A stretch of DNA of 64,000 nt, taken from assembly GCF_042684865.1 (NCBI RefSeq), contig NZ_JBHUML010000002.1, forward strand, positions 620,001 to 684,000. Direction: 5' to 3'. The notes below the pieces were generated by a model, which had not been told where the DNA came from, searched no databases, and saw only the letters and a list, made by a program, of their open reading frames with translations. The translations under genes were made by a program, and so were the position numbers. Source of the stretch: Salibacterium lacus (GTDB lineage Bacteria > Bacillota > Bacilli > Bacillales > Marinococcaceae). This document shows positions 1 to 9,401 of the stretch, piece after piece; position 1 is the stretch's first letter; the number at the start of each line of letters is the position of its first letter.

Positions 1-1590
1 AAGCCATGATAGCTTTTGATCCATTCGAGCGCGTATTTCCCGGGCTTCAAGCCAAAGCCTGTATTCTTTTTGAAGTCGTTCTGTTTCTGTTTTCTGGATG
101 ATACCAAGCGCGCGTTTCCACTCAGGCATCCATTCCCGCAGCAGTGCTTTATAATTTTTGCGCAGCTGCTCCGCAAGGTTCCGGGAGAATACGGCGCTGT
201 AGTTTTCCCCGTGCCGGGAGCCGCTGCGCTGGGCTTCGGTGATTAATGCTTCATCCGGCTCCCGGTACAAAGAAAACAGCGTTTTTTTATGCTCCTGCTC
301 TTGCAGATTGTAATACTGCATAATCTGCCGCATGTTCTGCTGAAGCGGAATGTCAATATAGTTCTGTACGTTTTCCCGGAGATTATCGAGCAGCCGTTTT
401 TTGGTTTCTTCGAGTGCCGCATCCCCCCGTTTTGGCTGCAGCCATTTTTTCCAAATAGAAGTTTCCTTAAGAGAAATAAGATATTCTTCTGCTGCATTTC
501 TTGTATGATAAGGAGTGATTTTGGCATTTTCGAAGAGACGATCCACCATCTTCATGACATAATATTCAAACTGCCGGTCCCAGAAAGGCACCGATTGAAT
601 ACGGGTATCCAAGTCTGTTATCACCTGGTCGATTTCACGTGCGCTGTGCTTGGCTCTCTCGTTTTCCTGATACGAGGTTTCTTTTGATGTGTGATAACGG
701 ACTGCCTCTTCCACGATGCGGTATGTTTCAAGGGCAGCGTGCTGGTTCATCAAATATCCGGCTTCTTCCTTACCAAGATGAAAAAGCCGGCAGAGGGAAG
801 CCCATTCCCCGGGTGAAGCATCGGGAAATTTGGCGGAAACGTAATACACGTCTGACACGTAAACCCGGCGCCTTCTCCACGAATCCATAATGTTTTGATG
901 AAACGTTTCAAATGACTGTTCCTGCTCATCATGCTTATCCACTTGGTTCACAATCAATCTGGGAGATATGCCGCGTTCATTGATTTCTTTTAAAAGACCC
1001 TCGTTGCCGGCGGATTCCACCTGTTGATAATCGGTAACACAGCAGACGATATCAGCCTGCGTAAACGAGGAGAGGGCTTTCCTGCGATGCAGTGGATCTG
1101 TGGAATCCATACCGGGCGTGTCCATGATTTTGACATGCCCGGGGAGGTGGATATCCGGTGATTGAATGGACAATTCTTCCACATGACCGGAAAGAAACCA
1201 AGGGCGAAGATCTTCACCGGACGGGATCTCGTTCCACTGCCCTGTCTCTGCATCGCGATATTGATAGAACGTTTTGATGCTGTACTTAAGGTGAACGATA
1301 TTGGCACTCGTCGGCACAGGGTGGGAAGGCAGAATATCCGAATCCATGATTTGGTTAAGAAGCGTGGATTTGCCGGCGGAAAAATGGCCGCAGCAAGCAA
1401 TCGTCAAAAAGGTATCGGAGAGCTTTTCCGCAGTCGACGCTGCCTGCTGTTCCAATCCCGGCATGTGCTGAATAAGCGGGTCATGCTGCAGTTTAAAAAG
1501 CAGGCTGTCTAAGACGTCTTTTGGAAATTGATAATGATCAAAATAGTCCATGCGTTCCTTTTTTCCCATCCACTTTTCTTTTCGGGCCAT
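1..1590 (-). CDS. dynamin-like GTPase, partial (C-terminus beyond window edge)
   Basis: About 530 N-terminal residues of a dynamin-family GTPase are visible and the frame is still open at base 1. G1 is GHFSAGKST at residues ~68-76, G3 is DTPG and G4 is NQVDK, which are the usual GTP-binding motifs, followed by long helical segments. Bacillus DynA has two fused dynamin units and acts in membrane surveillance and fusion; whether this one is single or tandem cannot be seen. I chose the ATG at 1590 because an AGGAGG lies 10 bases upstream; an in-frame ATG at 1599 is too close to it. Naming as dynamin-like is firm, the exact orthologue is not. Confidence 0.85.
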   Translation of the reverse strand, partial: MARKEKWMGKKERMDYFDHYQFPKDVLDSLLFKLQHDPLIQHMPGLEQQAASTAEKLSDTFLTIACCGHFSAGKSTLLNQIMDSDILPSHPVPTSANIVHLKYSIKTFYQYRDAETGQWNEIPSGEDLRPWFLSGHVEELSIQSPDIHLPGHVKIMDTPGMDSTDPLHRRKALSSFTQADIVCCVTDYQQVESAGNEGLLKEINERGISPRLIVNQVDKHDEQEQSFETFHQNIMDSWRRRRVYVSDVYYVSAKFPDASPGEWASLCRLFHLGKEEAGYLMNQHAALETYRIVEEAVRYHTSKETSYQENERAKHSAREIDQVITDLDTRIQSVPFWDRQFEYYVMKMVDRLFENAKITPYHTRNAAEEYLISLKETSIWKKWLQPKRGDAALEETKKRLLDNLRENVQNYIDIPLQQNMRQIMQYYNLQEQEHKKTLFSLYREPDEALITEAQRSGSRHGENYSAVFSRNLAEQLRKNYKALLREWMPEWKRALGIIQKTETERLQKEYRLWLEAREIRARMDQKLSWL

Positions 1591-1630
1591 CGATGGCATC
1601 CCTCCTTCTGTCTGCGTGCTGCCAATAGAA

Positions 1631-1657
1631 AAACCGGCTTGTGCTGCCGGCCGGTTT
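1631..1657 (-). terminator. rho-independent terminator after ykuI
   Basis: Eight-base-pair perfect stem (AAACCGGC / GCCGGTTT) with an 11-base loop, followed on the minus strand by a T run. It overlaps the last base of the ykuI stop codon and separates ykuI from the dynamin-like gene. Confidence 0.8.
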
Positions 1658-2883
1658 CACAGTAAAAAATCTTTTTCAAAGAGGTAGGAATAGGGGATAT
1701 CAACAAACACATACAAATTTTCATTAATTGGATACGAATAAGTGCGTATACGTTCCTCCTTATGAATATCTGTATAAAGGTCTGAAAGAATTCCCTTTTT
1801 CTCAATGTTCATCCGTACAATATTTTCAAGAAAATAAGGACGCCAGCTCCAGTTCCGGTTCTTTTCTTCAAACTGATACTGCCACGTTCCTTCTTCATCA
1901 AGAAATGCGTTCCCTGACTGCTGGAACCCTTCATAATTACACAGGTATACCCGGAATGAAAGGTCTTTCAGCCCCTCAGCGATATGAAGGGTTAATTCAT
2001 CAATATCTTCCGGGTTCTGTTTATCATTTACCGCCTGCTTCAGACGTTTGGATAACGTGTCCGTCAGTTCTATCTGTGCTTCGATTTTCTTTTTTTCAAA
2101 GAATAAAAAATCATTAAAATGCTTTCTCAACGTTTTTGCAAACGTCATTTTATCAAGAAACGAAGGCGCCGGTCGACCAAGATAGGAACCTTGAAAATAA
2201 CGGGCACCGTGTTTCCATGCAAAATGCAGCTGATTGAATTCATTGATATTTTCAAAAAGAAGCGATGCCCCGATTTTTCCGGACAGTAGAGAAAGAGAAT
2301 GCAGGGCCTCCCTGTACATTTCAGGGAAAGATTGATCAGCAAGAAATCCCAGATCCACTTTTACAATATCGGGGTTAAGATAGGAGATTTCTTCAAGCGG
2401 CGCACTGCTGCCACCGACATCATCAAGAGCTGTACGTATTCCCATGCTTTGTACGTATTGGATAAAATGCTTCAGCCGGGAGAGATCCCCTTCGAACTCG
2501 TGTTCTTTGCACTCAAGGACGAGCCGTGAAAAAGATAACCCTTGTTCTTTGTAGGAAGACAGTCTTTCAAAGAAGTGCTCACCGCCGTCAGCCAGAATCA
2601 AATCTACATCTATGTTCAGAAAAATTAATTCACTGCGGTCCTCTTCCAGAAAATACGTAAGAGCCTGATGATGAATTTGTTCTTCTATCTCCCGCCTATA
2701 TTCTTCCGGGATGGATTTATCCTGAAAAAATGGACGGAGGCTCACTATGCCTTCTTCATCCTGATAGCGTCCCAGGACTTCATATCCTGTAATTTCCTGC
2801 CTGTCCGCACTTATAATGGGCTGCAGGTGAGGCATAACATTCTGTTTATTCATTACAATATCAAGTGCATCCATCTTGATCAC
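1657..2883 (-). CDS. ykuI: YkuI-like EAL-domain c-di-GMP-binding protein
   Basis: 408 residues, the same length as Bacillus subtilis YkuI (EAL domain plus C-terminal PAS-like YkuI_C domain). The EAL signature appears as YEVLGR near residue 34 and the DDVGG loop is present near residue 155, so c-di-GMP binding is likely. YkuI binds c-di-GMP but is reported to have little or no phosphodiesterase activity, so a receptor role is the safer inference. It is cytoplasmic, with no membrane segment. It has its own terminator and appears monocistronic. Confidence 0.88.
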   Translation of the reverse strand: MIKMDALDIVMNKQNVMPHLQPIISADRQEITGYEVLGRYQDEEGIVSLRPFFQDKSIPEEYRREIEEQIHHQALTYFLEEDRSELIFLNIDVDLILADGGEHFFERLSSYKEQGLSFSRLVLECKEHEFEGDLSRLKHFIQYVQSMGIRTALDDVGGSSAPLEEISYLNPDIVKVDLGFLADQSFPEMYREALHSLSLLSGKIGASLLFENINEFNQLHFAWKHGARYFQGSYLGRPAPSFLDKMTFAKTLRKHFNDFLFFEKKKIEAQIELTDTLSKRLKQAVNDKQNPEDIDELTLHIAEGLKDLSFRVYLCNYEGFQQSGNAFLDEEGTWQYQFEEKNRNWSWRPYFLENIVRMNIEKKGILSDLYTDIHKEERIRTYSYPINENLYVFVDIPYSYLFEKDFLL

Positions 2884-2923
2884 CTTTACTTTTTGTACAA
2901 TCTGCTAATCTGAAAAACAGAAA

Positions 2924-2953
2924 GGTCTGTATAATCGTACTGTTATACAGACC
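2924..2953 (-). terminator. terminator after metA
   Basis: Perfect 11-bp stem (GGTCTGTATAA / TTATACAGACC) with an 8-base loop, followed on the minus strand by TTTCTGTTTTT. It lies 15 bases beyond the metA stop. Confidence 0.85.
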
Positions 2954-2967
2954 AAAGGAGAAACAAG

Positions 2968-3876
2968 TTACGCAAAATCATACGGAGTCTGCTGGTACAC
3001 AAAGTAGTTCAACCAATTTAAAAACAATAAATTGGAATGAGCACGCCAGCGCAGCGGTGGATGCATCAGATGATTGTCTTCCGGGAAATAGTTGTCGGGC
3101 AGCTTAGTGGAAATACCGCGCCGTGCATCTCTTTCAAATTCGTCCCGAAGCGTTTCTGCATCATATTCGCTGTGCCCCGTAATGAAAATCTGACTGCCAT
3201 CCTTGGAAGCGGCCAGATAAACCCCTGCTTCATCGGATTCAGACAAAATGTCGAGCTCGGGAACCTGCTCCACATCTTCTCTTCTCGTTTCGGTATAACG
3301 GGAGTGCGGGGCATTGAATATATCATCAAATCCCCGCATCAGGCTGTGATACGGTTTGTTTATATGATGCTGGAAAACGCCGAACAGTTTTTTATCCATC
3401 GGATGTTTTGGAACTCCGTAGTGATAATACAGGGCTGCCTGAGCTCCCCAGCAGATATGCAGTGTGGATGTTACATTGGTTTTACTCCACTCCAGGATTT
3501 TTTTCATTTCATCCCAGTAGTCCACCTGCTCAAACGGAAGTTTTTCAACCGGTGCTCCGGTTATAATCATACCATCGAACGTGCTGCTGCTGATTTCATC
3601 AATCGTTTTATAAAACGAAGTCAGGTGTTCCTGCGGTGTATTCTTGGAGCGGTGGGTGTCCGGGTGAAGCAGGGAAACATCAAGCTGCAGCGGTGTATTC
3701 CCAAGCATTCGTAAAATCTGTGTTTCAGTCGTTTCTTTTAAGGGCATCAAATTTAGAATAAGAATTTTAAGAGGGCGGATGTCCTGAGTATAGGCGCGAC
3801 TTTCATTCATCACGAAAATATTTTCCTGGGTTAATATATCTTTTGCCGGTAAATGATCGGGTACTTTAATTGGCAT
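2968..3876 (-). CDS. metA: homoserine O-acyltransferase MetA (MetAA)
   Basis: 302 residues, typical of the MetA family, which acylates L-homoserine at the entry to methionine synthesis. The nucleophile Cys lies in HICWGAQAALYYHYG (around residue 143) and the conserved His/Glu region is ITGHSEYD. Bacillus members usually use acetyl-CoA despite the succinyltransferase name. No SAM (S-box) riboswitch fits in the 136-bp upstream gap; a sigma-A promoter and a perfect inverted repeat are there instead. Confidence 0.95.
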   Translation of the reverse strand: MPIKVPDHLPAKDILTQENIFVMNESRAYTQDIRPLKILILNLMPLKETTETQILRMLGNTPLQLDVSLLHPDTHRSKNTPQEHLTSFYKTIDEISSSTFDGMIITGAPVEKLPFEQVDYWDEMKKILEWSKTNVTSTLHICWGAQAALYYHYGVPKHPMDKKLFGVFQHHINKPYHSLMRGFDDIFNAPHSRYTETRREDVEQVPELDILSESDEAGVYLAASKDGSQIFITGHSEYDAETLRDEFERDARRGISTKLPDNYFPEDNHLMHPPLRWRAHSNLLFLNWLNYFVYQQTPYDFA

Positions 3877-3894
3877 ACGTCTCTCTTACTCCTT

Positions 3895-3972
3895 ATTCTT
3901 TTTCTATTTCTGTCGTCTTCTGCTGCATAAACTTTCTTAATTCTACAAAATATCATGAAATAGAAAAAGAAT
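3895..3972. repeat. 16-bp perfect inverted repeat upstream of metA
   Basis: ATTCTTTTTCTATTTC at 3895-3910 is the exact reverse complement of 3957-3972, with 46 bases between. One arm overlaps the -35 region of the metA promoter and the other abuts the metA ribosome binding site. The spacing suits a DNA-binding regulator or looping better than a transcribed hairpin, because the upstream arm lies at or before the likely transcription start. Confidence 0.7.
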
Positions 3973-3975
3973 CAA
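3947..3975 (-). promoter_or_regulatory. putative sigma-A promoter of metA
   Basis: On the minus strand TTGATT (-35) and TATTTT (-10) are separated by 17 bases, about 70 bases before the metA start. It overlaps one arm of the inverted repeat. Confidence 0.6.
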
Positions 3976-4012
3976 TCGACGCGAAAAGAGCATCATACAG
4001 ATGGAGACTGCA

Positions 4013-4525
4013 TCAGGAGCCGGCAGAACTATTTTCAGAGGTTGTAAGATTCCATGCAGCAAGTCCACTCCCGCTGTGATTGGTATAAGAAAGTTCGTAA
4101 TGGCTGGAATCATTCACTTCAAACGCAAGGGTCCCTCTCCGGAGTCCTCCTGCGCGGATTTGTCCGCCTACGAGCCGCTTATCGTCATAGGAGGACAAAT
4201 TTTCATACGTATGTCCGTCTCCGTCCGTTACGAGTATATTAAAAAGCGGGATTTCCTGCGGCTCCTCCGCCAGATTCCGAAATGAAAGGTCTGCGACCAG
4301 AACGCTTGATTCCTGTTCACCGGAAAAGTAGGCATCATGGACTGTGATGCTGAAGTTACCGACTTCAGCGGTTTCACCAGTCTCAAGTAGTCCGCTGGAA
4401 CTGGCGGAGGCTGTCTGTTCTAACGATTGCTGATCTCCTGCTGTGCGCTGGGACTGAATAAACATTCCGCTGAAAATACCAAGGACAAGAACGAGTCCCA
4501 AAAGCAGCCATAGTTTTTTATCCAT
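4013..4525 (-). CDS. exported/anchored DUF4352-like protein
   Basis: About 170 residues. A lysine-flanked hydrophobic N-terminus (MDKKLWLLLGLVLVLGIF) predicts a signal anchor, then a Ser/Thr/Gln linker and a beta-rich domain with FSITVHDAYFS, resembling the DUF4352 immunoglobulin-like fold of Firmicute surface proteins. The ATG near 4525 is preceded by GGAGAGAAAAGGAA; a TTG at 4570 would add 15 hydrophilic residues and is less likely. It follows nadE closely and may be co-transcribed. Function unknown. Confidence 0.65.
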   Translation of the reverse strand: MDKKLWLLLGLVLVLGIFSGMFIQSQRTAGDQQSLEQTASASSSGLLETGETAEVGNFSITVHDAYFSGEQESSVLVADLSFRNLAEEPQEIPLFNILVTDGDGHTYENLSSYDDKRLVGGQIRAGGLRRGTLAFEVNDSSHYELSYTNHSGSGLAAWNLTTSENSSAGS

Positions 4526-4600
4526 TTCCTTTTCTCTCCATTTCTTCCGGTGTATCTTTGACATGCACAAAACAGCGGATAGTACTCCGCGCGCTGCGCG

Positions 4601-5425
4601 TTATTTCCACCAGTTATCATGAACCGTGACCGGAAGCTGTCTTTTATGTTCGGTTTGTTTGTAGCGCCGGATGATCTGGTTTTTCACGTCTTCATCAATG
4701 TCTCTGCCTTCAAGAAAGTCATCTATTTGATCATAGCTGAATCCAAGGGCTTCTTCATCCGGAAGACCTGGTTTGTCGCTCTCAAGGTCTGCAGTAGGAA
4801 CTTTTTCAAATGTAGCAGCGGGAGCCTCCAGTATTCGAAGAAGCTCTTTGCCCTGCCGTTTATCCAAACCATACAAAGGAGCTACATCACAGGCCCCGTC
4901 TCCGTGTTTTGTATAAAAACCGGTCAACGCTTCCGCTGCATGATCTGTTCCAATAACGAGGCAGTTGAATGCAGCGGCAATATCGTACTGCACTTTCATA
5001 CGTTCCCTCGCTTTGGTATTTCCTTTGGTAAAATCGCTCATTTCCTTTCCTACTGCTTCGCGAAACGCTTCTTCCGATGCATCCACAGCTTTTTTAATGT
5101 TGACGGTGATCGTCGATTCGGGATCGATGTATTCCATCGCAGCTGCAGCATCTTCTTCATCAAACTGTATCCCGTATGGAAGACGAAGGGCTGCGAAAGT
5201 ATAGGACTTAGTTTCTTCTTTATTCAGCTCCGTTACAGCCATCTGTGCTATTTTTCCCGCAAGCGTGGAATCCTGACCTCCTGATATGCCGAGCACGTAT
5301 CCATCCATACCTGTATGTTTCAAATAGGATTTAAGAAAGTTTTTCCGTTCTTCTACTTCTTTTTCAGAATCTATAGAAGGTTTTACTTCCAGTTCCTGTA
5401 TGATTGTTTGTTGATCAGCTTCCAT
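4601..5425 (-). CDS. nadE: NH3-dependent NAD+ synthetase NadE
   Basis: 274 residues, the length of the ammonia-dependent NadE of Bacillus. It makes NAD+ from deamido-NAD+, ATP and ammonia as the last step of NAD synthesis. The ATP-PPi P-loop is SGGQDSTLAGK near residue 48, and the C-terminal RRYKQTEHKRQLPV segment is typical. No glutaminase domain is fused, so ammonia is the direct nitrogen donor. Confidence 0.96.
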   Translation of the reverse strand: MEADQQTIIQELEVKPSIDSEKEVEERKNFLKSYLKHTGMDGYVLGISGGQDSTLAGKIAQMAVTELNKEETKSYTFAALRLPYGIQFDEEDAAAAMEYIDPESTITVNIKKAVDASEEAFREAVGKEMSDFTKGNTKARERMKVQYDIAAAFNCLVIGTDHAAEALTGFYTKHGDGACDVAPLYGLDKRQGKELLRILEAPAATFEKVPTADLESDKPGLPDEEALGFSYDQIDDFLEGRDIDEDVKNQIIRRYKQTEHKRQLPVTVHDNWWK

Positions 5426-5476
5426 CGTTTTCCCTCCTGTATCCGTCTCTGTTTATTTACCTGTTGTAGTCATGTT

Positions 5477-5794
5477 TTAAACATAATCGGCAGATGTTTC
5501 TGTAAAGCGGTGAAGCTGGGAGAGCATCCCTTCTTTTTTCATGATACCGACCTGGGTGCTGCCCAGCAGATCAAAATGGGGATAGGCTTCGCGGTTATGA
5601 ATCCACTCCGGCTTCAGACCGTACTGCTTCCCCCATTCCGCCAGTTTACGCACATCGCTGCAACCTGCCTTTGTCACTGAATCATATTCAGGAAAGCGTT
5701 TATCATACCAAAAATGTGTGATGAACGCGATCTCCCCGTTCTGTACGCTTTCTTTCCATTCATTCAATTCCCTTTTTGTAATTCCAAACGCCAA
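5477..5794 (-). CDS. yneQ: YneQ-like conserved protein
   Basis: 105-residue soluble protein, start MAFGITKRELNEWK, rich in aromatic and charged residues (THFWYDKRFPEYD, PHFDLLGS). It resembles Bacillus YneQ and sits one gene from a YneP-like thioesterase and aconitase, matching the citB-yneP-yneQ neighbourhood of B. subtilis. No function is known; the symbol rests on recalled sequence similarity plus synteny. Confidence 0.65.
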   Translation of the reverse strand: MAFGITKRELNEWKESVQNGEIAFITHFWYDKRFPEYDSVTKAGCSDVRKLAEWGKQYGLKPEWIHNREAYPHFDLLGSTQVGIMKKEGMLSQLHRFTETSADYV

Positions 5795-5869
5795 GGTTCT
5801 TCCCCCTTTCTGTTATATCACATATAAGATGTGTCTTTGCCGGCAAAGGTAGAAAATATGACATTCCCT

Positions 5870-6286
5870 TTATTTCTTGTGCTGTTCATATGCTTCATGC
5901 CAGGCAGGGAGATGTTTTCTTATCGACAGCGGACGAAAAGATTTCTGATCTACACATACATGAGTGCTCGTCCCCTCTGCACAGCGCAGACCTTCTTCGT
6001 TGATGATGGAATAACCATACATGACACGGACGCCGTCATATTTTTCGATCCACGTATGGAGCTTAATCTGATCGCCATAACGGACCGGTATCTTATAATG
6101 CAGATCGATGTTCGTAACAGGAGAGATGACTCCTGCTTCTTCAAGTTCTTTATATGTAAAGCCCAGCTTTTTGATTAAGTGAGTACGTCCAAGTTCACAC
6201 CAGACGACGTAGTTCGAGTGGTGTACAATGCCCATCTGATCCGTTTCTACGTACCGCACTTCAATATCAGTCACCGTTTCCTCCAT
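5870..6286 (-). CDS. yneP: YneP-like acyl-CoA thioesterase (hot-dog fold)
   Basis: 138 residues of the 4-hydroxybenzoyl-CoA/YbgC thioesterase family. The active-site region VRYVETDQMGIVHHSNYV has the conserved Asp and His. I chose the ATG at 6286 (MEETVTDI) because GGGAGG stands 8 bases upstream; the longer reading to 6337 lacks this. The natural acyl-CoA substrate is unknown. Confidence 0.85.
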   Translation of the reverse strand: MEETVTDIEVRYVETDQMGIVHHSNYVVWCELGRTHLIKKLGFTYKELEEAGVISPVTNIDLHYKIPVRYGDQIKLHTWIEKYDGVRVMYGYSIINEEGLRCAEGTSTHVCVDQKSFRPLSIRKHLPAWHEAYEQHKK

Positions 6287-6305
6287 GAAGTTATCCTCCC
6301 TTTTC

Positions 6306-8636
6306 CTATTGCTTATTCTCCCAGGCAGCCTTGACATCTTCCATAGTAAGAAGCCGGAGTTTTCGTTCTGTATCCGCCTCCTCCTGTGAAATACGAAGGG
6401 CCTGCTGCTGAAATAATTCTTCGCTCACATCTTCTGCCATCCTCGCATTTCCGGATGTATCCACTTCATTATACATAGCAGCAAGTTTCTCCTGTGCTTT
6501 CTCATCCATTACATATCCGTACCGGCTGCAGTACTGCATGGTGATCTGGAGAAGGTCTTCAGGTGAAAAAGACGGGAAATAGAAAGATTTTTTAAAGCGG
6601 GACTCGAGCCCCGGGTTAAGCTGAAACAATTCTTCCATAGGAGCGGGATATCCCGAAAGAATGACAACAAGATTTTCCTCGTGTTTTGTCATTTCTTCGA
6701 CCAGCGTATCCAGTGCTTCCCTTCCAAAATCGGTTTTAGCGGCACCACCCAGTGCATAAGCCTCATCTATAAAAAGAACGCCGCCGAGTGCTTCGCGCAC
6801 TTTGCGTTTTGTTTTCACGGCTGTCTGTCCGGTATATTCTGCTACAAGATCGCTTCTTCCTGCTATCATCAAATGGCCTCGTTTCAACAGTCCCAATTCC
6901 CTCAGGATGCCGGCGTAAATATTGGCTACTGTTGTTTTTCCCGTTCCGGGCGGGCCGTAAAAAACCGTGTGAAGCTGAATCGGCGCAGCGGGAAGATTTT
7001 TCTGTCTGCGCTGATTCTGGACCTGGATAAAAGCAGCCAGTTTCTTCATTTCCTGCTTTACATTTTCCAGACCAATCAATTCATCCAGCTGCTGCATCGG
7101 CTGTTCTTTTTTTTCATGACGTTCTTCCATGACAGGATCTTTCACGTCTTCCGCCGTTAGAATGGCAAAGTCGTCAATCGAGCCATTCGGAGCGTGGCCT
7201 ACCGATGCTCCTTTTTGAAAAATGGCATCCATAATAATGTCTTTCACCGATCTGGCGTTTCCAAAACTTTCATCCACGTGAGCATTCTCGATTCGTTTCT
7301 GTAATTCCTGTCTGCCGTCCTCTCTCAATACAAAATCGTTATCCATCGCCGTCTGTTCGGCAATACGGATTAATTCATCCATCGAATAATCAGGCAGATG
7401 GATATGGTTGGTCTCAGGAAAGCGGCTGCGAAGACCGGGGTTAGCACGTAAAAACTGCCTCATCTCATCCGGATAACCTGCCATAATAACCGCAAACGTA
7501 CCTGCATATTCACTGCTTGTCATGGCTGTTATTAAGGTGTCTATGGCAGTCTGCCCAAAATCATGGGACCCCATTCCATCCCGCTTCAAGCTGTAAGCTT
7601 CATCAATAAACAGTACGCCCCCTACTGCTTCTTTGACAAGGTTCATTGTCTTCTCTTCGGTCTGTCCGACGTAAGCACCGACAAGATGAGAACGGTCTGC
7701 TTCCAGCACTTCACTGCGCTGCAGCAGACCGAGTCTTTTATATATCGCAGCCAGCAGGTGGGCAAGCATGGTTTTGCCGGTCCCTGGGTTCCCGGTCAAA
7801 ATCATATGAAGACTTCGTTCATCATGAAGGCTGTATCCTTTTTCTTTTCTGATTCTCTGGTACTGCAGATAATGATACAGACGGTGTACCCGGTGTTTAA
7901 CACTTTCCATTCCAATGACCTGATCCAGTGTTGTAAGCGGATCCTCTTCTGCCCGGGAGGACAAACTCTCGTGATTCATTAACTCCTGCCAGCGCCGGCT
8001 GTATTCCAACAGTTCATTCAAAACCGTTTTCATCTTCTTCACTTGCTCCGGAGAGTAAAAAGAACCGGATACAGTATGAAGATATTCCTCCGCAGCTTCC
8101 TTTAATTGATGGTAACCGGAAAAAGCCTCATCCAGCAGATGGCGGATCGCAGTGAGATCTACATCATAAGCCTGTGCCGCCTCTTCAAGATAATCATCTG
8201 GATAATCCAGCCATTCCTTTATTCCTTTCAGATTTTCTATCTCGTGGTTTGCTGCATGCTTCAACTGTTCTGCAGCTTTTTTTCTGGCACTGCTCTGGTC
8301 CGTTTCCCTAATGGAAGGAAGAGGATACGTGAACACAGCATCTTTCATCGTAAAGAGCTGCTGCACTCTGGAAAGACTCTTCAGTACAGGTTCATTGCTG
8401 AAAAGTCTTTCTCCTTTTTGCAGCCAGCTTTTTACGAGTGGGTCAAACTGCTGATACTGGGAAAACCGGTCCCGCGCCATCAACCCGTACAATTTTGAGG
8501 CCAGCTTTCTCTCTTTTTGATGATCTTCATTTAACTGATGAAGCCATTCCCGAATGTCTTCAAGGGACATAAAAACCCGGCCTGCTTCCCAATCTTCAGC
8601 TGTCGACACGGCCTTTTGGAATTCCTTTTCATCCAA
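6306..8636 (-). CDS. tandem AAA+ ATPase (CbbX / SpoVK-like)
   Basis: 776 residues with two AAA+ modules of the CbxX/CfqX/SpoVK type. Walker A motifs are GNPGTGKT (~residue 283) and GPPGTGKT (~residue 565), each followed by a LFIDEAY Walker B and a conserved FxSRFP/ESRFKKS arginine-finger stretch. The first ~220 residues are helical and coiled-coil-like with no recognised domain. SpoVK has one such module; two-module relatives occur widely in Firmicutes without a defined substrate. It lies between yneP and vanZ on the same strand. Confidence 0.85.
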   Translation of the reverse strand: MDEKEFQKAVSTAEDWEAGRVFMSLEDIREWLHQLNEDHQKERKLASKLYGLMARDRFSQYQQFDPLVKSWLQKGERLFSNEPVLKSLSRVQQLFTMKDAVFTYPLPSIRETDQSSARKKAAEQLKHAANHEIENLKGIKEWLDYPDDYLEEAAQAYDVDLTAIRHLLDEAFSGYHQLKEAAEEYLHTVSGSFYSPEQVKKMKTVLNELLEYSRRWQELMNHESLSSRAEEDPLTTLDQVIGMESVKHRVHRLYHYLQYQRIRKEKGYSLHDERSLHMILTGNPGTGKTMLAHLLAAIYKRLGLLQRSEVLEADRSHLVGAYVGQTEEKTMNLVKEAVGGVLFIDEAYSLKRDGMGSHDFGQTAIDTLITAMTSSEYAGTFAVIMAGYPDEMRQFLRANPGLRSRFPETNHIHLPDYSMDELIRIAEQTAMDNDFVLREDGRQELQKRIENAHVDESFGNARSVKDIIMDAIFQKGASVGHAPNGSIDDFAILTAEDVKDPVMEERHEKKEQPMQQLDELIGLENVKQEMKKLAAFIQVQNQRRQKNLPAAPIQLHTVFYGPPGTGKTTVANIYAGILRELGLLKRGHLMIAGRSDLVAEYTGQTAVKTKRKVREALGGVLFIDEAYALGGAAKTDFGREALDTLVEEMTKHEENLVVILSGYPAPMEELFQLNPGLESRFKKSFYFPSFSPEDLLQITMQYCSRYGYVMDEKAQEKLAAMYNEVDTSGNARMAEDVSEELFQQQALRISQEEADTERKLRLLTMEDVKAAWENKQ

Positions 8637-8693
8637 TCTTTCCCTCTCCTTTCTTCCTCAAGGATTTCATTCATTCAAGAGCTGCCGTTCAGG

Positions 8694-9215
8694 TTACATA
8701 TTATCCTTCTCAAGTTCTCTTGTCTGCAAGCGCGGCAGCCTCCTGCCGATAACCATAATAAGCAGAAGCCCCATTACACCTCCAACAGTATTTAGAAAAA
8801 CATCGTCTACATTTGCCACACGGTGGGTGAAAATGTATTGGTTTATTTCAATAAATAAAGAAAGAAGGATGGATAAACCCGGCACCAACCACCATACTTT
8901 TTTACTATGTATCAGCAGTAATGCCGTTAATACTCCGAAAGGGGAAAACATTACAATATTACCTCCCAGAATGACGACAGGGTCTACTGGATCCGAGCTG
9001 TATACTGCGATACTGTAAATGCTGCGGAAAAATTCCAAATTGTAGTTTCTGCCCCCTGGTCCTACAGGTCCATATGAAGAACCATGATTCCAGGCAAACA
9101 GTGTAACATAAAATAAAACGGCCAAGTAAAGCAGAAGCAGTATCATAATGACCGGCTTTGCTTTTAAGACGTGCCGTTCTGTCTTATTTGAATTATACAT
9201 ATTTAAACATCCCAT
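8694..9215 (-). CDS. VanZ-family membrane protein
   Basis: 173 residues with about four membrane segments. VanZ signatures are GNIVMFSPFGVL and the ELNQ-like FIEINQY followed by VDDVFLNTVGG. The family includes the teicoplanin-resistance protein VanZ, but most chromosomal members have no known role. The ATG at 9215 follows GGAG with 8 bases spacing; a second ATG at 9200 is possible. Confidence 0.8.
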   Translation of the reverse strand: MGCLNMYNSNKTERHVLKAKPVIMILLLLYLAVLFYVTLFAWNHGSSYGPVGPGGRNYNLEFFRSIYSIAVYSSDPVDPVVILGGNIVMFSPFGVLTALLLIHSKKVWWLVPGLSILLSLFIEINQYIFTHRVANVDDVFLNTVGGVMGLLLIMVIGRRLPRLQTRELEKDNM

Positions 9216-9370
9216 TTGTCCACTCCTGAAAATTCACTACCTGTCCCTTTTACTATTATCTGTTCTGCCTGCCTGTTTGACAAGTGAAATGCTGGATTTT
9301 ATTTTTTAGATGCTATCGGATTTTTATATATTATTACGGTACGTGAAATTTTATTGAAGGGAGGGGAAAA

Positions 9371-9390
9371 CCGGGTCCCGTAAGACCCGG
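9371..9390 (-). terminator. terminator after aconitase gene
   Basis: CCGGGTC / GACCCGG stem with a 6-base loop followed on the minus strand by TTTTCCCC, 11 bases beyond the aconitase stop. Confidence 0.8.
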
Positions 9391-9401
9391 CAGGATTTCT
9401 G

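Noticed and set aside
3877..4012. SAM riboswitch before metA
   Set aside because: The gap is too short and no S-box core is visible; only a promoter and inverted repeat are found.
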